A DNA stretch of 60,704 nt from Russula earlei (lineage: Eukaryota > Basidiomycota > Agaricomycetes > Russulales > Russulaceae), in contig JAGFNK010000320.1 in assembly GCA_025769875.1 (NCBI GenBank), positions 1 through 60,704 of the forward strand. Direction: 5' to 3'. Of this stretch, positions 11,411 to 22,520 are shown one piece after another (within the stretch, counting starts at the first letter, position 1; every line of letters begins with the position of its first letter). The notes beneath the pieces are model-generated. The model saw only the letters and a program-made list of their open reading frames with translations, searched no databases and was not told the origin of the DNA. Both the position numbers and the translations under genes were made by a program.

Positions 11411-12604
11411 ATGTACATTAGGAGAATTGCAACTATGAACATCCCCTTTTCATTTCACACAGCGCAAGGAATGGCCACAGAAAAGGCTCTGCTAGATAGT
11501 GGAGCAACAGAAAACTTCTTTGGATGAAGAAACTTGGAAGCAACTGGGAATAGGAAGACAAGCCCTCCAAGAACCAATGATGGTTTGGAATGTAGATGGA
11601 ACTGAAAACAAGAAAGGGGAACTTAAGCATTTCTGTTGGCTCAGGGTCCATTATACCAAATGGAACAAGTTACAGAAATTTTACATCACATCCTTGGGAG
11701 GAGACCAAGTTATATTGGGGTACCCCTTTCTTTGGGAATTTGAGCCAACTATGGACTGGAAAAAGGGGGAACTCAAGAAAGGCTCCTTACACCTGGAAAA
11801 TGCATGGCTCAAATATCTCAATCTCTATATCAAATCTTTACAACTAAAAGTGGTCAAGAAATGTGGAAAGCCCAAAGAAGACCAAGCTATATACATACAA
11901 AAGACTAGCTTGGCTCAAGAATGGGCTAGAGAACAAAATTTGAAGGCTCAAAAGTTAACTGAACAATATTTGCCTGAAGAGTATCGGCAACACACAAAAG
12001 TCTTCTCTAAGGAAGCCTCTACACACTATCCTCCTAGCAGGGAAGAAGATATGAAAATAAACCTATTCCCTGATGCTCTTAGGTCTCTGGATTGCAAAAT
12101 CTATCCTTTATCTCAAGAAGAAAAGGAATATTTGAGAAAATATCTTGAAGAAGAACTAGAGAAAGGATACATCAAACCTGGAGCATCCAATTATGTATCA
12201 CCTGTATTCTTTATTGGCAAGAAGGACAGTAAAGAAAAGAGGTTGATCATTGACTACAGGAAGTTAAATCAATGGACCATACCAGACAATGATACCTTGG
12301 AAAGTATCCAAAGAATCATGGAACGAATCCAAAATAATGGCCTATTCTCAAAGTTTGACATAGTCAAAGGATATAACAATATGAGGATTATGGAGGAAGA
12401 CCAATCAAAGGCAGCCTTCAAGACACCCATGGGAACTTATATCCCAAGAGTAATGCAATCTGGGTTAAGAAATGCCCTGGCATACTTCTCATGCTCTATG
12501 AGAAGAGATTTTCGCCCACTACTTCAAAAATATCCAGAGAACATCGCTAATTATCTGGATGATTGGATCATCATGACCCCAAAAGGAACTCATGCACTAC
12601 ACTG
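11411..12604 (+). pseudogene. pol: Element B pol: protease and reverse transcriptase palm
   Basis: ATG at 11411 opens the protease with an intact active-site motif LLDSGATENF at about 11490. A one-base frameshift right after it moves the frame to the one carrying DEETWKQLGI and NVDGTENKKG. The RT follows: YIKPGASNYVSPVFFIGKKD, LIIDYRKLNQW, FSKFDIVKGYNNMRI, a degenerate SGLRNALAYF box and catalytic YLDDWIIM. It stops at TGA 12602-12604 where Arg is expected. RT catalytic aspartates are kept, but the frameshift and stop make it inactive. Confidence 0.87.
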
Positions 12605-13445
12605 ACAAATTGTGCACAAATGTTTGGACTTGATGGAACAAAACTCATATTTTCTAAAGGTATCCAAATGCAAATTCAAAAAGGAAAGAATAGAAGTCTT
12701 AGGATGGATAGCGGAAGAAGGGAGAATACGAGTAGACCCTTCAAAGATCAAAGGATTAAGCGAATGGCCAAGAGAATGCAAAGACAAGACAGATATACAA
12801 GTATCTTTAGGAATGATAGGGTATCACCGGCCATTTATACCAAATTTCTCAACTATAGCCCTACCCATTACACAACTACTCAAGAAAGGAGTCCCCTTTC
12901 AATGGATGGATGAATGTAGAGAAGCTCTAGACAAATTGATCAAAGCAATCATGAGTGATCCAATACTCTGGCAGCCAGACTTTAAAAAACAGTTATTTCT
13001 GGACATTGACACTTCATCCTATGCTTTAGGGGCCATCCTCTATCAATACAATGAAAACCAAATAAGAAGAGAAGTAGGATACTACTCAAGGACCCTGAAT
13101 TTGGCAGAACAAAACTATGCAGTATGGGACAGGGAATTTCTAGCATTGGTCACTGCTCTCAAGAATTGGAGGCATCTTTTGCTCAGATCATGACACAAAG
13201 TAGTGGTCTTTACTGACCACAAAAATCTGATGTATTATCAAGAACCTCACAAGCTAAGGGACCGGGTGGCAAGATATCTCCCTATAGTGGCACAATACAA
13301 TCTGGAGCTGCAACATCAACCAGGAAAAAGGAATAGAGCTGATGGACTATCATGAAGACCTGACTACAGGTCTGACATCCCAGAAAAGGAGGAAGTCACT
13401 GCTTTACCAGACGAACTATTCGTTCAAGTTCTAGAAGTTACCGCC
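12605..13445 (+). pseudogene. pol: Element B pol: RT connection and RNase H
   Basis: In frame after the TGA: QIVHKCLDLM, then SKCKFKKERIEVLGWI and LGMIGYHRPFIPNFS of the RT thumb/connection. RNase H follows with DTSSYALGAILYQ, WDREFLALV and, after a TGA at 13191-13193, FTDHKNLMYY. The linker ADGLS is followed by another TGA and RPDY. Both stops replace an expected Arg. Confidence 0.85.
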
Positions 13446-14612
13446 ATGGAAGAAAGGGTCAAGCTAGACCAAAGAAAGGAAGAAGGCATGAGGCTTCTCA
13501 AAAGATGGAAGGATAACTATGAACTCAAAACAATCAATGGACAATGGAGAAAGGACACCGCCTTAGTAGTGACAGGAGGCATGGAAGCATATCAAGCAAT
13601 CCTTTGGGAATATCATGATGAACCAACAGCAGGACATCCAGGGTTGCGCAAAACCTATACTGTGATAAGAAGAGATTATTGGTGGCCTAACCAAAGACAA
13701 GTAATTCAAAATTATGTCAAAGGATGCGCAATATGCCAATCAAATAAAGTTATCACAAGACATAATGAACCACCAATATATCCTATAACCCTTGAGGCAG
13801 AAGCAACTCCTTTTCAAACTATAGCTATGGATTTCATCACCAAGTTGCCTCTATCAAAAGGATATGATTCTATACTCACTATAACTGATCATGATTGCAC
13901 TAAAGCAGTCATACTCCTCCCCTTTAAGGAAACTATGGGAACGGAGGACTTGGCTGAAATCTATCAAGAAAGGGTCTTTCCATTTGTGGGCTTACCAAAC
14001 AAAATCATATCAAACAGATACACTCAATTTACTTCAAAGCTCACTCAGGAAATTTGTCGACAACTCAAAATAGACAGGAACATGAGCACAGCCTATCACC
14101 CTCAAACTGATGGGCAATCAGAAAGAACCAATCAAACAGTGGAAACCATATTATGAATATATTGCAATTTCCAACAAGATGATTGGGCAGACTTGCTACC
14201 AATAACTCAATATATTATAAACTCACATACCTCTAGTGCTACACAGCAAACACCATACAAGTTATGGATGGGGTTCCTCCCTAAAGCCTATCAACCAACT
14301 ACAGGGGGGAATTTCCCAAGGTTAGAAGAGAGAAATGAATCATTACAAAAGGCAAGACAGGATGCCCAGAAAGCTATCCTATTAGGGCATAAGCTATTGA
14401 AGAAGAAGATAGGGTTTAGACCTTATAAAGAAGGGGATAAAGTATGGTTAGAAGGAAAGAACATCAAAACGTTCCAACCAATAGCCAAACTAGCCGCAAA
14501 AAGACTAGGACCATTTACGATCAAGGAAGTAATTAGCCCAGTGGCATACAAATTGAAATTACCAGACAGGTGGAAGGTTCACGACGTCTTCCATGCTAAC
14601 CTTCTCTGCTCA
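13446..14612 (+). pseudogene. pol: Element B integrase, second catalytic Asp lost
   Basis: HHCC zinc region (EYHDEPTAGHPG, then CAICQSNK) and core. The first Asp is in MDFITKLP and the Glu in QTDGQSERTNQ, but the second motif reads IISNRYTQF where the family has ISDRG-QF. The DDE triad is therefore D-N-E. TGA at 14154-14156 interrupts before IYCNFQQDDW. The C-terminal domain (YKEGDKVWLEGKNI, KRLGPFTIKEV, then WKVHDVFHANLLCS) is present. Two lesions make it catalytically dead. Confidence 0.86.
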
Positions 14613-14696
14613 TGACTCTTGGGAGCCAGCCGCTAATCTACACACCCCCGACCTCATGGAAGACTTTCACAAGAAGAATCCAACAGCCATTAGGAC
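14613..14696 (+). pseudogene. Chromodomain remnant of element B
   Basis: The integrase tail (FHANLL) is joined almost directly to DSWEPAANLHTPDLMEDFHKKNP, which matches only the end of a chromodomain (the NTWEP region of element A). The central YLVKWKGY part and the preceding linker are missing, so a deletion of a few hundred bases near 14612 is likely. Confidence 0.65.
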
Positions 14697-14704
14697 TATA
14701 AAAA
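14697..14704 (+). promoter_or_regulatory. Internal TATA box before ORF3-B
   Basis: TATAAAAA lies at the very end of the pol frame, 13 bp before one in-frame ATG (14710) and 133 bp before another (14830). Equivalent boxes precede ORF3 in X and Y. Confidence 0.45.
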
Positions 14705-14709
14705 CCTGT

Positions 14710-16161
14710 ATGGAAAGCGACACCGATCCGAGTAGGCCTTCATCCCCCATCGAAGAAATTTGCCAACGACTCAGTCATACTCATATTGATCCACTTCTTC
14801 CTGTTTATCTTGATCTTGTTGGCGACAGAATGAAAATGTCTACAGATGGGTGAACCTCTCCTTCCTACCACGTCCGAACCCCTTCTCCATCTCTCCCTGA
14901 CCTCGAATACCTTGAGGCAGTTGTCCCCTCCGGGCCTACGATGGAAGGATCAGTTAGTCCAGTTCCCATCACAACCCTCTCCCCGACTAGTACCTACGTG
15001 GACCCCAATATTCCTGGAGAAGGATGGGAGCACTATGACCCCAGCCAACACCTCACCTAGCTCACTATCCCAAATGACTGGCATGAACTTGTCTCAGCCA
15101 AATATATTCGATGGGGTGTGGGTGGAAACCTGGGCTCAGAAGAACCATTCATCTGGGGTTGCCAGGGAAAGGACAAGTTGGTCTTCGGAGAACCCTTACA
15201 CATGCACCCTAACTACAACCTCTACCCTGAGTTCCAGCCAGCAGGTGAAGAAGAATACCCTGACGTTCTTACAGGCGACATCCCAGATTTCACTCTCCAC
15301 ATGTTCAATTCCCTCCTTACCTCAGTCACACAGATGTTGGGAGATGCTGGAATCCAAGCCGAGATATGGTGCATTAACCAGCATTCCATGTGACTCTCTA
15401 GCCTGGCTCGATGAAATCAATTACTCAACGAGCAACAAAAGGTTATTCAGCGAGAAAGAGATCAACTGGCTCTCGATAGAGTTAGAGCGGAGGATATCTA
15501 CCAGGGAGCGTATTCTTGTCTCCGAGCTGCCAAATTCCTCCCTCGCACACAAGAAATGTGGTCTCTTGTCTCAAGAGCAAATGGCCCACGAGGCGTTCTG
15601 GAAGGTACAGGATTAGAGCAAGAGGAGCTCTGCTTACCAGAAGTACAACTTGTCGTTGCCCGCCATGTTGCAGAAAGAATTAGAGGAGGGGCTAGAAGCA
15701 AACATTCTTCGAACAAAGAGGCAGGAGAAGCAGGACCATCTTCAGGAGCTCGCAAGGAGGAGGAGATTGAGAGAGGAAAGTTTTCTCACCCTCCATCCCC
15801 CCCTTACAATACAGCAATGGCTAAGTGGTGGCCACTCATGTACAACCACAAGTGCCAATGGTGTGGATGGAAAGGACACTGGGACCGACACTGCAAGATG
15901 CCTCACTATGCCTGCATCTCCCATCGACATTGTATAGTCCCTGGCAACCACAAGTTTTATCAACCCATCGAGAGGTGTAGTCATCTAAGGCCACTCTTGC
16001 CAGAAGAAAGGACGCTAAGGGGACACTTACGAGGCACCATGGAGATCTTACGAGATGCAGTCACTAATGCTCGAGCAGCATCTACAGCAGTGGAAGGGCT
16101 CAAAAATACTTTGACTCATACCTCTACAGCAGTGGAAGGCCCTCAAGAGTACTTGAACTAG
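14710..16161 (+). pseudogene. ORF3-B: post-pol protein with zinc knuckle
   Basis: In frame from ATG 14710 (or 14830, which allows a normal TATA-to-start distance) to TAG 16161, broken by TGA at 14851-14853, TAG at 15058-15060 and TGA at 15391-15393 and 15412-15414. It shares TSPSYHVRTPSPS and GEGWE with ORF3-X. A charged helical stretch follows (NEQQKVIQRERDQLALDRVRAED). Near 15860 is one good knuckle, C-QW-C-GWKG-H-WDRH-C, then a degenerate second one. This is the same architecture as ORF3-X in a different Ty3 family. Function unknown; nucleic-acid binding is inferred from the knuckle. Confidence 0.65.
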
Positions 16162-16165
16162 TGCT

Positions 16166-16693
16166 ATGGTGGAGACCTCTGTGGCAGAAGGGTTGGTAGC
16201 GACCGTCTTGAATGACGGTACTATTAATCTAGATACTCCCCTTCCTTCCTTAACACCATCCCCAACCACTTCACATCATGCTACACCAGCTGAAGCTAGG
16301 GCTGGGTCAGAACCCCCACTTACCACTCGAGGGAGATGAGGAAGAGGAGGCAGAGGTCAACCTGTGTGTCGCAGTATTCAAGTCAGAAGAGAGTCCAATG
16401 CTCCTCGAACTGCTAGATGAGGTGGCGGGATTCTGACTCGAGAAATCCCTAACACAGTGCGCTTGGCTTCTACCTCACGACAAATGCCAAGAGCTAGTAC
16501 TTCTCAGTTGGGGCCAATCACCACAGCAGCAGAAATCAGACAGCACAAATACTATGCAGAAATAAACACTCCACCAGATTACAGTCCAAGGCCTATACCA
16601 AATGATGATGCTCTCACTGAGAGAGAAGCTCAAGCAGTGACTGAAGGGTGGGAAGGCAAATGGGTTGAAGGTTATCACGGAGTGAGTGACTAG
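16166..16693 (+). pseudogene. ORF4-B: RGG-like, proline-rich small frame
   Basis: A second post-pol frame starting at ATG 16166, five bases after the ORF3 stop and in another frame. It has an RG-rich stretch (TTRGR, a TGA, GRGGRGQP; a second TGA follows APRTAR) and a C-terminal TPPDYSPRPIPN...GWEGKW segment resembling the TPPPVYEPP...GWEEGD part of ORF3-X. ORF3 and ORF4 may therefore be a split or partly duplicated form of the single frame in X. Both TGA codons replace likely Arg. Confidence 0.5.
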
Positions 16694-16725
16694 GTCATGC
16701 CAGACCTAACCTAGAGGGGGTATGG

Positions 16726-17253
16726 TGTTAGGATCTAGTCTGCGTCTCTATCATTTGCTTACCTATGCTTGCTTACTGACTGCTGACTGATTGGCTACTG
16801 ACTGATGACTCATTGCTTATGAATTGCTTATGAATTGCTTACTAGCTCAATGAATGATTGCTTATCAATTTATGACAGATACTAGGAAAGGATGACTCAT
16901 GCGTGAGTCATTTTTGATACCTTTAAATTGCGCTCTACGTTTTTGGATACTACTTGTTCTCAGCTATGTGCACCCCGAGTTTCGTATGAAACGCATCAAC
17001 TGTTGAGATATTGTATAAATACTCTGATATACCAATAGTCAAGCCTTACACTCGACTTACTCTCTAAGACGAGAAATATCACTCTTGTCAAACTATTTCA
17101 AAACTCTCAAGCACTCTAGTGAAAGAGACTCTTTTCATCTCTTACATTTACTCTTCCTGAGATAACATCAAAGGATTCAAAGTTTAGTGCTTGGACTATA
17201 TCAAGCAACTCTTTCACTAAGAGTTGGTATTAAGATCTAAGCGGATCGTAACA
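16726..17253 (+). repeat. 3' LTR of element B
   Basis: 528 bp, same length as the 5' LTR. It is preceded by the polypurine tract AGAGGGGGTATGG and ends with the CTTGC duplication. TATAAAT is at 17014. The right arm ACTCGACT (17050-17057) is intact, while the left arm carries a CpG-type change, the reverse of the 5' LTR. Confidence 0.92.
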
Positions 17254-17614
17254 CTTGCACCACCAAGAAAGAACACATAGATAACTGGAAAATGAAGAGC
17301 ATGCCACCACCTTGGAGAAGCAGAAGCACCACCATCAAGCCATTTGCCAACACATCCCAGTCATGCAAATTTTGGAGCCAGAGACCACTCACTGCAGATG
17401 CAGACAACAGCTTTTTTCAAGAAAAGGTTTGACCAGGGACGGTCAAAATTTCAACCCCCCAGGAGGTGTAAGGTGATGGCCTTGGAACCAAGGTCACAAC
17501 CACAGGCATGGGACTCATTTCACAAGCATTGGGAATGGCAATTTGAGGAGCAGCAGTGAAATGCTGCCAACTCCAAGAGTGCAGCAGCCCAAGTACATCA
17601 GTTCATTCTGATTG
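17254..17614 (+). pseudogene. Gag-like repeat, right part after element B
   Basis: Continues the repeat broken by element B. The stretch 17430-17480 (TTGACCAGGGACGGTCAAAA and following) is close to 30495-30545 at the 3' end of the gag-like frame in T3, including GGAGGTGTAAGGT. No long open frame. Confidence 0.45.
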
Positions 17615-18442
17615 TGTTATGAACCAAGGCCAGGTCCTGGCCGTAGATTGTCCTATTTCACTCAAGAGAGACCTCTCTCACTTTGCATTGCCGACTCCTT
17701 TCCATTTTCTGGGCTATCCCCCCTGCGGTACAAGATATCGCTATTGCAAAGGCACTATAACACGACCAGGCACCCGTTTCCTAATCGGGTAATCATCGCG
17801 TGGCAGCCACATGGCCACCCAGCCATCAAGGACCCGAAACAGTGGCACAAACTCTTAGAAACTGTTGCATAAATCATCTGACATCATCAAGGCTCCAATG
17901 ACATCATGGCTGACTGAGTGACTCCACAGTGACCTCATAGGCTCACTAAGCACTCCACAGTGACATCATAATGATGTCATTGCTCCACAATGATCAGTAA
18001 TGCACTCAGTAAGCCTGAAAGTTGACACAAGCAAGTTTATGCCTCTGTAGTCCTATTGGATGGTACCAAAGAGTCTAGAATAGTCCCAGTTCTTTGTAAT
18101 CGACCCTGTACACTGTATATAAGCCCCAATGAAGCATGGCAGTCGTCAGACTGTCCATTTGTGATACTCTCATCTTCCTGGGTACTCCCCTGCGACCGCT
18201 CAGTCTAAAGTCCTCCCTTGTCTTCAAGGTACTCTTCAATGACCGCCTTGTTTAAAGCCCCTCGCTGCACTGGCCTCTACTCTTCACCTCTGCCTTCTGC
18301 AACACGTACCAGTCCCCATCTGGTATCTCCTAGTCATTTGGCTTGTCCTCTTGTTCAACTCCGTTTACGCCACGTACCGTCTGTTCCGACCCTTGCCCAC
18401 CTGCTCCTGAGTCCTTAGTGATCAGCAGTACATGTCTTGACA
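17615..18442 (+). repeat. Solo LTR, family L828
   Basis: 828 bp, TGTTATGAACC to GTCTTGACA, same orientation and length as the element A 3' LTR. Flanks are GATTG (left) and GATCA (right). They differ only as expected if an original GATCG lost its CpG once as TG and once as CA. Confidence 0.85.
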
Positions 18443-18704
18443 GATCACACTGGATGCCACAAGAGGAGGTAGTTGGTTGTCCCTTGCACATGGTGCATTG
18501 CAGGGTTATTATTCTTGTGAACAGACAGGACAATATGAAGGTGAATCACACAAGACACAGCAAGCACAACAAAATGACTGAACAAATCTCATCGGATGAC
18601 AACCTTGTGTGGTTTACTTTTGCAATATTTATGACGTTCCAATATTGTTTATCCTATCTATACCTCTGGCCCAAAAACCCTGAGATCAGATATCACATGT
18701 TTCA
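18443..18704. other. Unassigned repeat flank
   Basis: About 260 bp between the solo LTR and the PIF-like terminus at 18705. No convincing frame, no match that I can see elsewhere in the window. Confidence 0.4.
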
Positions 18705-18953
18705 GGCCCCTTTTACCAACCGAGAATTCTTGAATCTTGAACTTGAACTTGGATTTTGGGATTTTCTGGGAGTGACAGGAATGACAGGTGTGATGTAAGT
18801 GACATGATAAACTAATATGAGTCTATTTCAAATATGAGTTATTTTTCAGTGTGATTTGCATTCATGTGTGGGGTTAACATGTGATATATAAAATATTTTT
18901 TCTAGCCCCTTCCTTCCACTCCTTCCAAGTGGGGTATTGCAAGCATGGCATTA
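18705..18953. mobile_element. PIF/Harbinger-like remnant, left part
   Basis: Starts GGCCCCTTTTACCAACCGAG and follows the reverse complement of the MITE at 10393-10946 closely for about 240 bp. T1 is inserted in it: the MITE reads CATTAAGGCAG where this copy reads CATTA, then T1, then TAAGGCAG. The 3 bp before it (TCA) are not a clear TTA duplication. Confidence 0.75.
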
Positions 18954-19733
18954 CTGTCGTTTTCATGTGACCTTGCACTTGCCATTTTTGGATGTCATTT
19001 CAAGTGTGAAATTAAAACTGCTATATCTCAACAGTTTCTCAACAGATTGCCTTGAAATGTTGCCAGTAGAACCTTATATGCTATATCTAGGTGCAGCGAA
19101 AATATGGGAGTCTAATATTCAGTTCTTGAGATGTCGATTTTTGGGTGCTGACATGAGTGCAAAACTTTGAACTGCCATATCTCAACTGTTTCTCAACAGA
19201 TTTACTTGAAACTTCGACAGTGGGATCTCATGTCCTGTATCTAGGTGCAGCCCAAGAGTTGGGGCATAATTATCAGTTCTTGAAGTTTCGATTTTTGGGT
19301 GCAATCTGAGTGTGAAATTTCGAACTGCCATATCTCAACCATTTCTCAATAGATTGCCTTGAAACCTGGAAAGTAGAACCATATATACCGTATCTAGGTG
19401 CAACTAAAATATGGGAGCCTAATATTCAGTTCTTGAAGTTTCGAATTTTGGGTGCCGATCTGCGTGTGAAATTTTGAACAGCCATATCTCAACTATTTCT
19501 CAATGGACTGCCTTGAAACTTGGACATCAGAACCTCATGTACTGTATCTAGAGGCAGCCAAATGATTGGGTTTCATTTCACATTGTGGGGTGCCAACCCC
19601 AAGCATGATAAGATTACATTTGCTCTACAGCTGAAAACATGACATGATACAACTATTTACAACTGTAGCGCACAAGAAGGGCACACTTGAGGTGTTCATG
19701 GGAGGTAGCGATTGCGATCGCGCGTGAATGTGT
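18954..19733 (+). repeat. T1 left terminal inverted repeat with ~154-bp subterminal units
   Basis: After a unique outer edge, the core ATATCTCAAC recurs at about 19022, 19175, 19329 and 19483, a spacing of 153-154 bp. Each unit continues with TTTCTCAA, GCCTTGAAA and TTTTTGGGTGC-like blocks. The inner edge carries GCGATTGCGATCGCGCG (19708-19724). Confidence 0.85.
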
Positions 19734-19734
19734 G

Positions 19735-20423
19735 AGGAGCGGCGTGTAAGGAAAGTTGGGCTTAAGGCACGAGGATACAATGAAGCAGAAGTGGGAGCCT
19801 GTCGGGAGACGCGGATCTGGGAAGGTGTGGGAGCAGATGGGAGAGGGTGGGTAAAGCAGGACGGTCTTGTTTGTATGCGCCAAGACGTCTGAACAAGGCC
19901 ATCAGGAGCAGGTCCACCACACGATCGGAGAGCATGGGGGATGTATACCCACATTCATATTTATTGGAGGGCCAGAGCTTCGTCAGCTTGTCCACTCAGG
20001 TTGCAGATGAAGAGTTGGGCCATCCATCCATGAATTGGCGGAAGCAGCGGTGGCGGGACGCCAAAGGAGGAGGACATCATGTTCAGTCGCGTTGGCACCA
20101 GAGAGAGGATATTGGATGACAACTTTGACAGCGTCTGGATAGACTGCCCAAATGCGCGTAAAAATGACATCAGTGGAAAAATTGATGAGCGGTGCAATGA
20201 CAAAGTCTGTGGCGAACAAGATCAGGAGGGTATTGATGGACAAGGTTATGATCGATGTGAGGCGAGTTGCAGGAAGAGAGAACAGCATTTTCCATAGCAC
20301 ATCTTTTTTTTGCTGGTCTGTGGGGGCAGTCAGAACAAAGTGAGGCAATAGACAAAGGTGAGGAGCAAGGCTTGCCTCATTTTGAGCCGCAGGTGCAGTC
20401 GACTTGTCTTCCTTGCCATCCAT
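19735..20423 (-). pseudogene. Captured N-terminal fragment of a PhoD-like phosphatase (T1)
   Basis: Read on the minus strand: a hydrophobic membrane segment (LLILFATDFVIAPLI), then AVYPDAVKVVIQYP, WMDGPTLHLQPE, LWPSNKYE and YPPSPICSHTFPDPRLPTGS, ending near SCLKPNFPYTPL. This order matches the N-terminal part of fungal membrane-anchored PhoD-like phosphatases (recalled family features, not searched). The metal-binding catalytic core is absent. Frameshifts and stops break it into three pieces. The fragment abuts the inner edge of the left TIR, and T2 has an equivalent copy. Confidence 0.6.
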
Positions 20424-20544
20424 TGGAGGGGGAGGTGGTGATGGTTTGGAAAGTCGAGGTGCAAGAGAAACAGTCAGGCATAAGTGAAATAGAGACTTGG
20501 AAGCAAGTATCTACACCCATGGAATGGGGCCTAAAGTGTGTTCA

Positions 20545-21764
20545 TGGGTCAGAAAGCAGCCAAGAGAGAAAAAAAAAAAAGGACTGACCACACGAAGAAA
20601 AAGATATGAAAATAGAGGAGGATGGTCGGAGACTGTGGAGAGGGGAGACAGGGGAAGGGAAGAAACTTGGTGCAGCGATGCCACTCAGTACTCGCCATGC
20701 CGTGTCATGTGAGAACAGGTACTTCATTGCAGAAAATGCCAGCTCAATTGGGTTATAATCAGGGGAATAGGGCAGCAGAAATTCGACATGCATGCCCCTA
20801 AATACGAACAGGAGTGTCAATGCTTGTCAATAGATGTGAATAGAATTTACCGAGATTCAATAAGCTCTATAATGGCAGGGTCCTTGTGAATTTGACAATT
20901 GTCCATAACAATGACTGAATTGGGGGCCGGAAATGGCTGCATATGATCCAAGAGGCGATTGATGAATGTGCAGAAAAGCTCAGTGTCGAAAGAGCCTTCA
21001 ACGATGTCACAGTGTATAATACCATCATTGAGAGATAACGCAGGAAGGACAGAATATCTGGCACATGAAAATCATGAGTTACATGGTGTTATGGATGGCA
21101 TGTCACTCACCATCATCCTCGACAGAAAAATGCCTGCGCATGGCTTTTCTGCCATGAATAGCCCAAGCTCATCCACGGTATGTTGTTCGGCGATCAACAG
21201 AACTCTCATCCACAAAGATAATCTGATTTGGATGCTAGGTTCCAATACGTGCAGCAAATGCAGCTCGCTTTTCTTCACAATGCTCAAGTGCAGTGTGTGA
21301 GAGCTATCCATCATGTATCAGAAGCTTGAAATGTACATAAGGAAAAGTGCGTACCTTCTTCAAGCTATAGCCAGCCTTGACAAGTGTCCTCCATATTGTT
21401 GACACCGATACTGACACCCCACATGTCTCTAACATTTCCATACACAACTCATCGAGATAGAGATCTGGCGGGCTATTCAGAGTTGTCAACAGGTGCTGTA
21501 TGGGTCCAATTTCAATAAAAAATGTGCTAGTACATTTTTTGTGCCACATACCTTGACATCATAGTCACAAAGCGACCGATGGAGTAGAGGTTTCGCTTGG
21601 CAGGGAAGTTTGACACCACCAGTGTGCTTGAAGTTGGCGAGGATCCCTTCAACTTTTCGCACACTTGCATCTGTATACATGGAGATATCCTCTGCCGACA
21701 TGTTTGTACTGAGATGAATGATGATCCATTGCACTTCTTCTGAGATTGCTTTGCCATGAGCCAC
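20545..21764 (-). pseudogene. IS630/Tc1-mariner-type DDE transposase remnant (T1)
   Basis: The N-terminal helix-turn-helix exon (MAHGKAISEEVQWIIIHLS...SVRKVEGILANF) is followed by STIWRTLVKAGYSLKK, EEKRAAFAARIGT, catalytic FVDESSVD (about 21186-21220), ILSVLPALSLNDGI, VIVMDNCQIH (about 20886-20920) and LPYSPDYNPIELAFS (about 20745-20775). The three acidic positions of a DDE_3 enzyme are all visible. Clear introns interrupt it: GTGAGTGACATG to TGCCAG and GTAAATTC to TTTAG. Stops after IGT and within the YRG region, and loss of the C-terminus after MKYLFSH, show decay. Confidence 0.85.
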
Positions 21765-21789
21765 GGTGGTGATGGGTGTGTTGAAAGTT

Positions 21790-22520
21790 TTCCCTCTTTG
21801 GGTATGCTGTGACCAAAATGGACATCTCTATCTCCAACCTTTCATGCTGTCTCACTCAGCCTTGTCCATCGTCCATCCACCATCAACCCTGCATCTGTCG
21901 CACCTGCTGTATCCTTATTGTCAGCCGTCTTAGCTTCGTCAGCCACTCCATTCTTTGCCTTGCCAAGTCATTGCCATCACATCCCCAGTCCTTCCCACTG
22001 CTGCCCCTCGTCCATCGGCACCTGCTTCGTCCACCAAGTCTTCATATTGCCTGCTGCTGTCATTTCAGCATTGCCGGCTGTCTATGTCACCAACACTATC
22101 CCTGTCTCTAGTTGTTTCAATTCTGTTGGCCATTCTGTTGGCCACATGTGCTGCCTTGCCAGCCTTATCTGCCCCAGTTGTCTCAATCCCAGTTGCCGCA
22201 GTCTCAGTCTCCTCCTCGTCTCCTCTAGCCACTGTTACTTCAGTCCAACCAGCCCCTACAAAGTCAGCTTCGTCTGGCTTCTTCCACAGCTTCAGTCTCG
22301 CTCGCAGCCGTTACCTCAGCTTGTCCGCTGCCACCATTTTGGTCTCAACCCTGTCCGTCGTTTTAGTCTCATGCAACACATGTTGTCCAAGAAGGCCCCG
22401 GACCTGAGCTCAGTCACTCGCCACTTCAGGAGGAGCACAAACTGCCTCCACACCGCCAGTGCCTGAGACGCTGCTGACACAAGTAATACGCCCCACACCA
22501 CCCCTCATGTCACCTCATCC
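21790..22520 (+). other. Low-complexity C/T-rich segment in T1
   Basis: Ser/Leu/Pro/Ala-rich readings in all forward frames and no consistent protein. The same stretch recurs in T2 at 39541-40275. Its composition recalls the low-complexity gag-like tail in T3, but I cannot align them. Confidence 0.4.

Larger units (their letters stand above)
8312..17253 (+). mobile_element. Complete Ty3 element B with LTRs, target duplication and extra ORFs
   Basis: 8942 bp: two 528-bp LTRs (8312-8839 and 16726-17253), a perfect CTTGC duplication (8307-8311 and 17254-17258), gag, pol (PR-RT-RH-IN), a mostly deleted chromodomain, then ORF3 and ORF4 before the 3' LTR. A 554-bp MITE lies in gag. The two LTRs differ mainly by CpG to TpG or CpA changes, so insertion is not very recent. 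It is the only element here whose 5' LTR and primer-binding region can both be read. Confidence 0.92.

Noticed and set aside
18937..19170. Small frames over the subterminal repeats
   Set aside because: They follow the repeat unit, vary between units and occur in all TIR copies; no sign of coding constraint.
18954..19600. CRISPR-like array of regular repeats
   Set aside because: Units are contiguous ~154-bp tandem repeats without unique spacers, in a eukaryotic transposon TIR.
19708..19724. GCGATCGC as the cyanobacterial HIP1 motif
   Set aside because: All context is fungal; the motif belongs to the TIR edge and a minisatellite.
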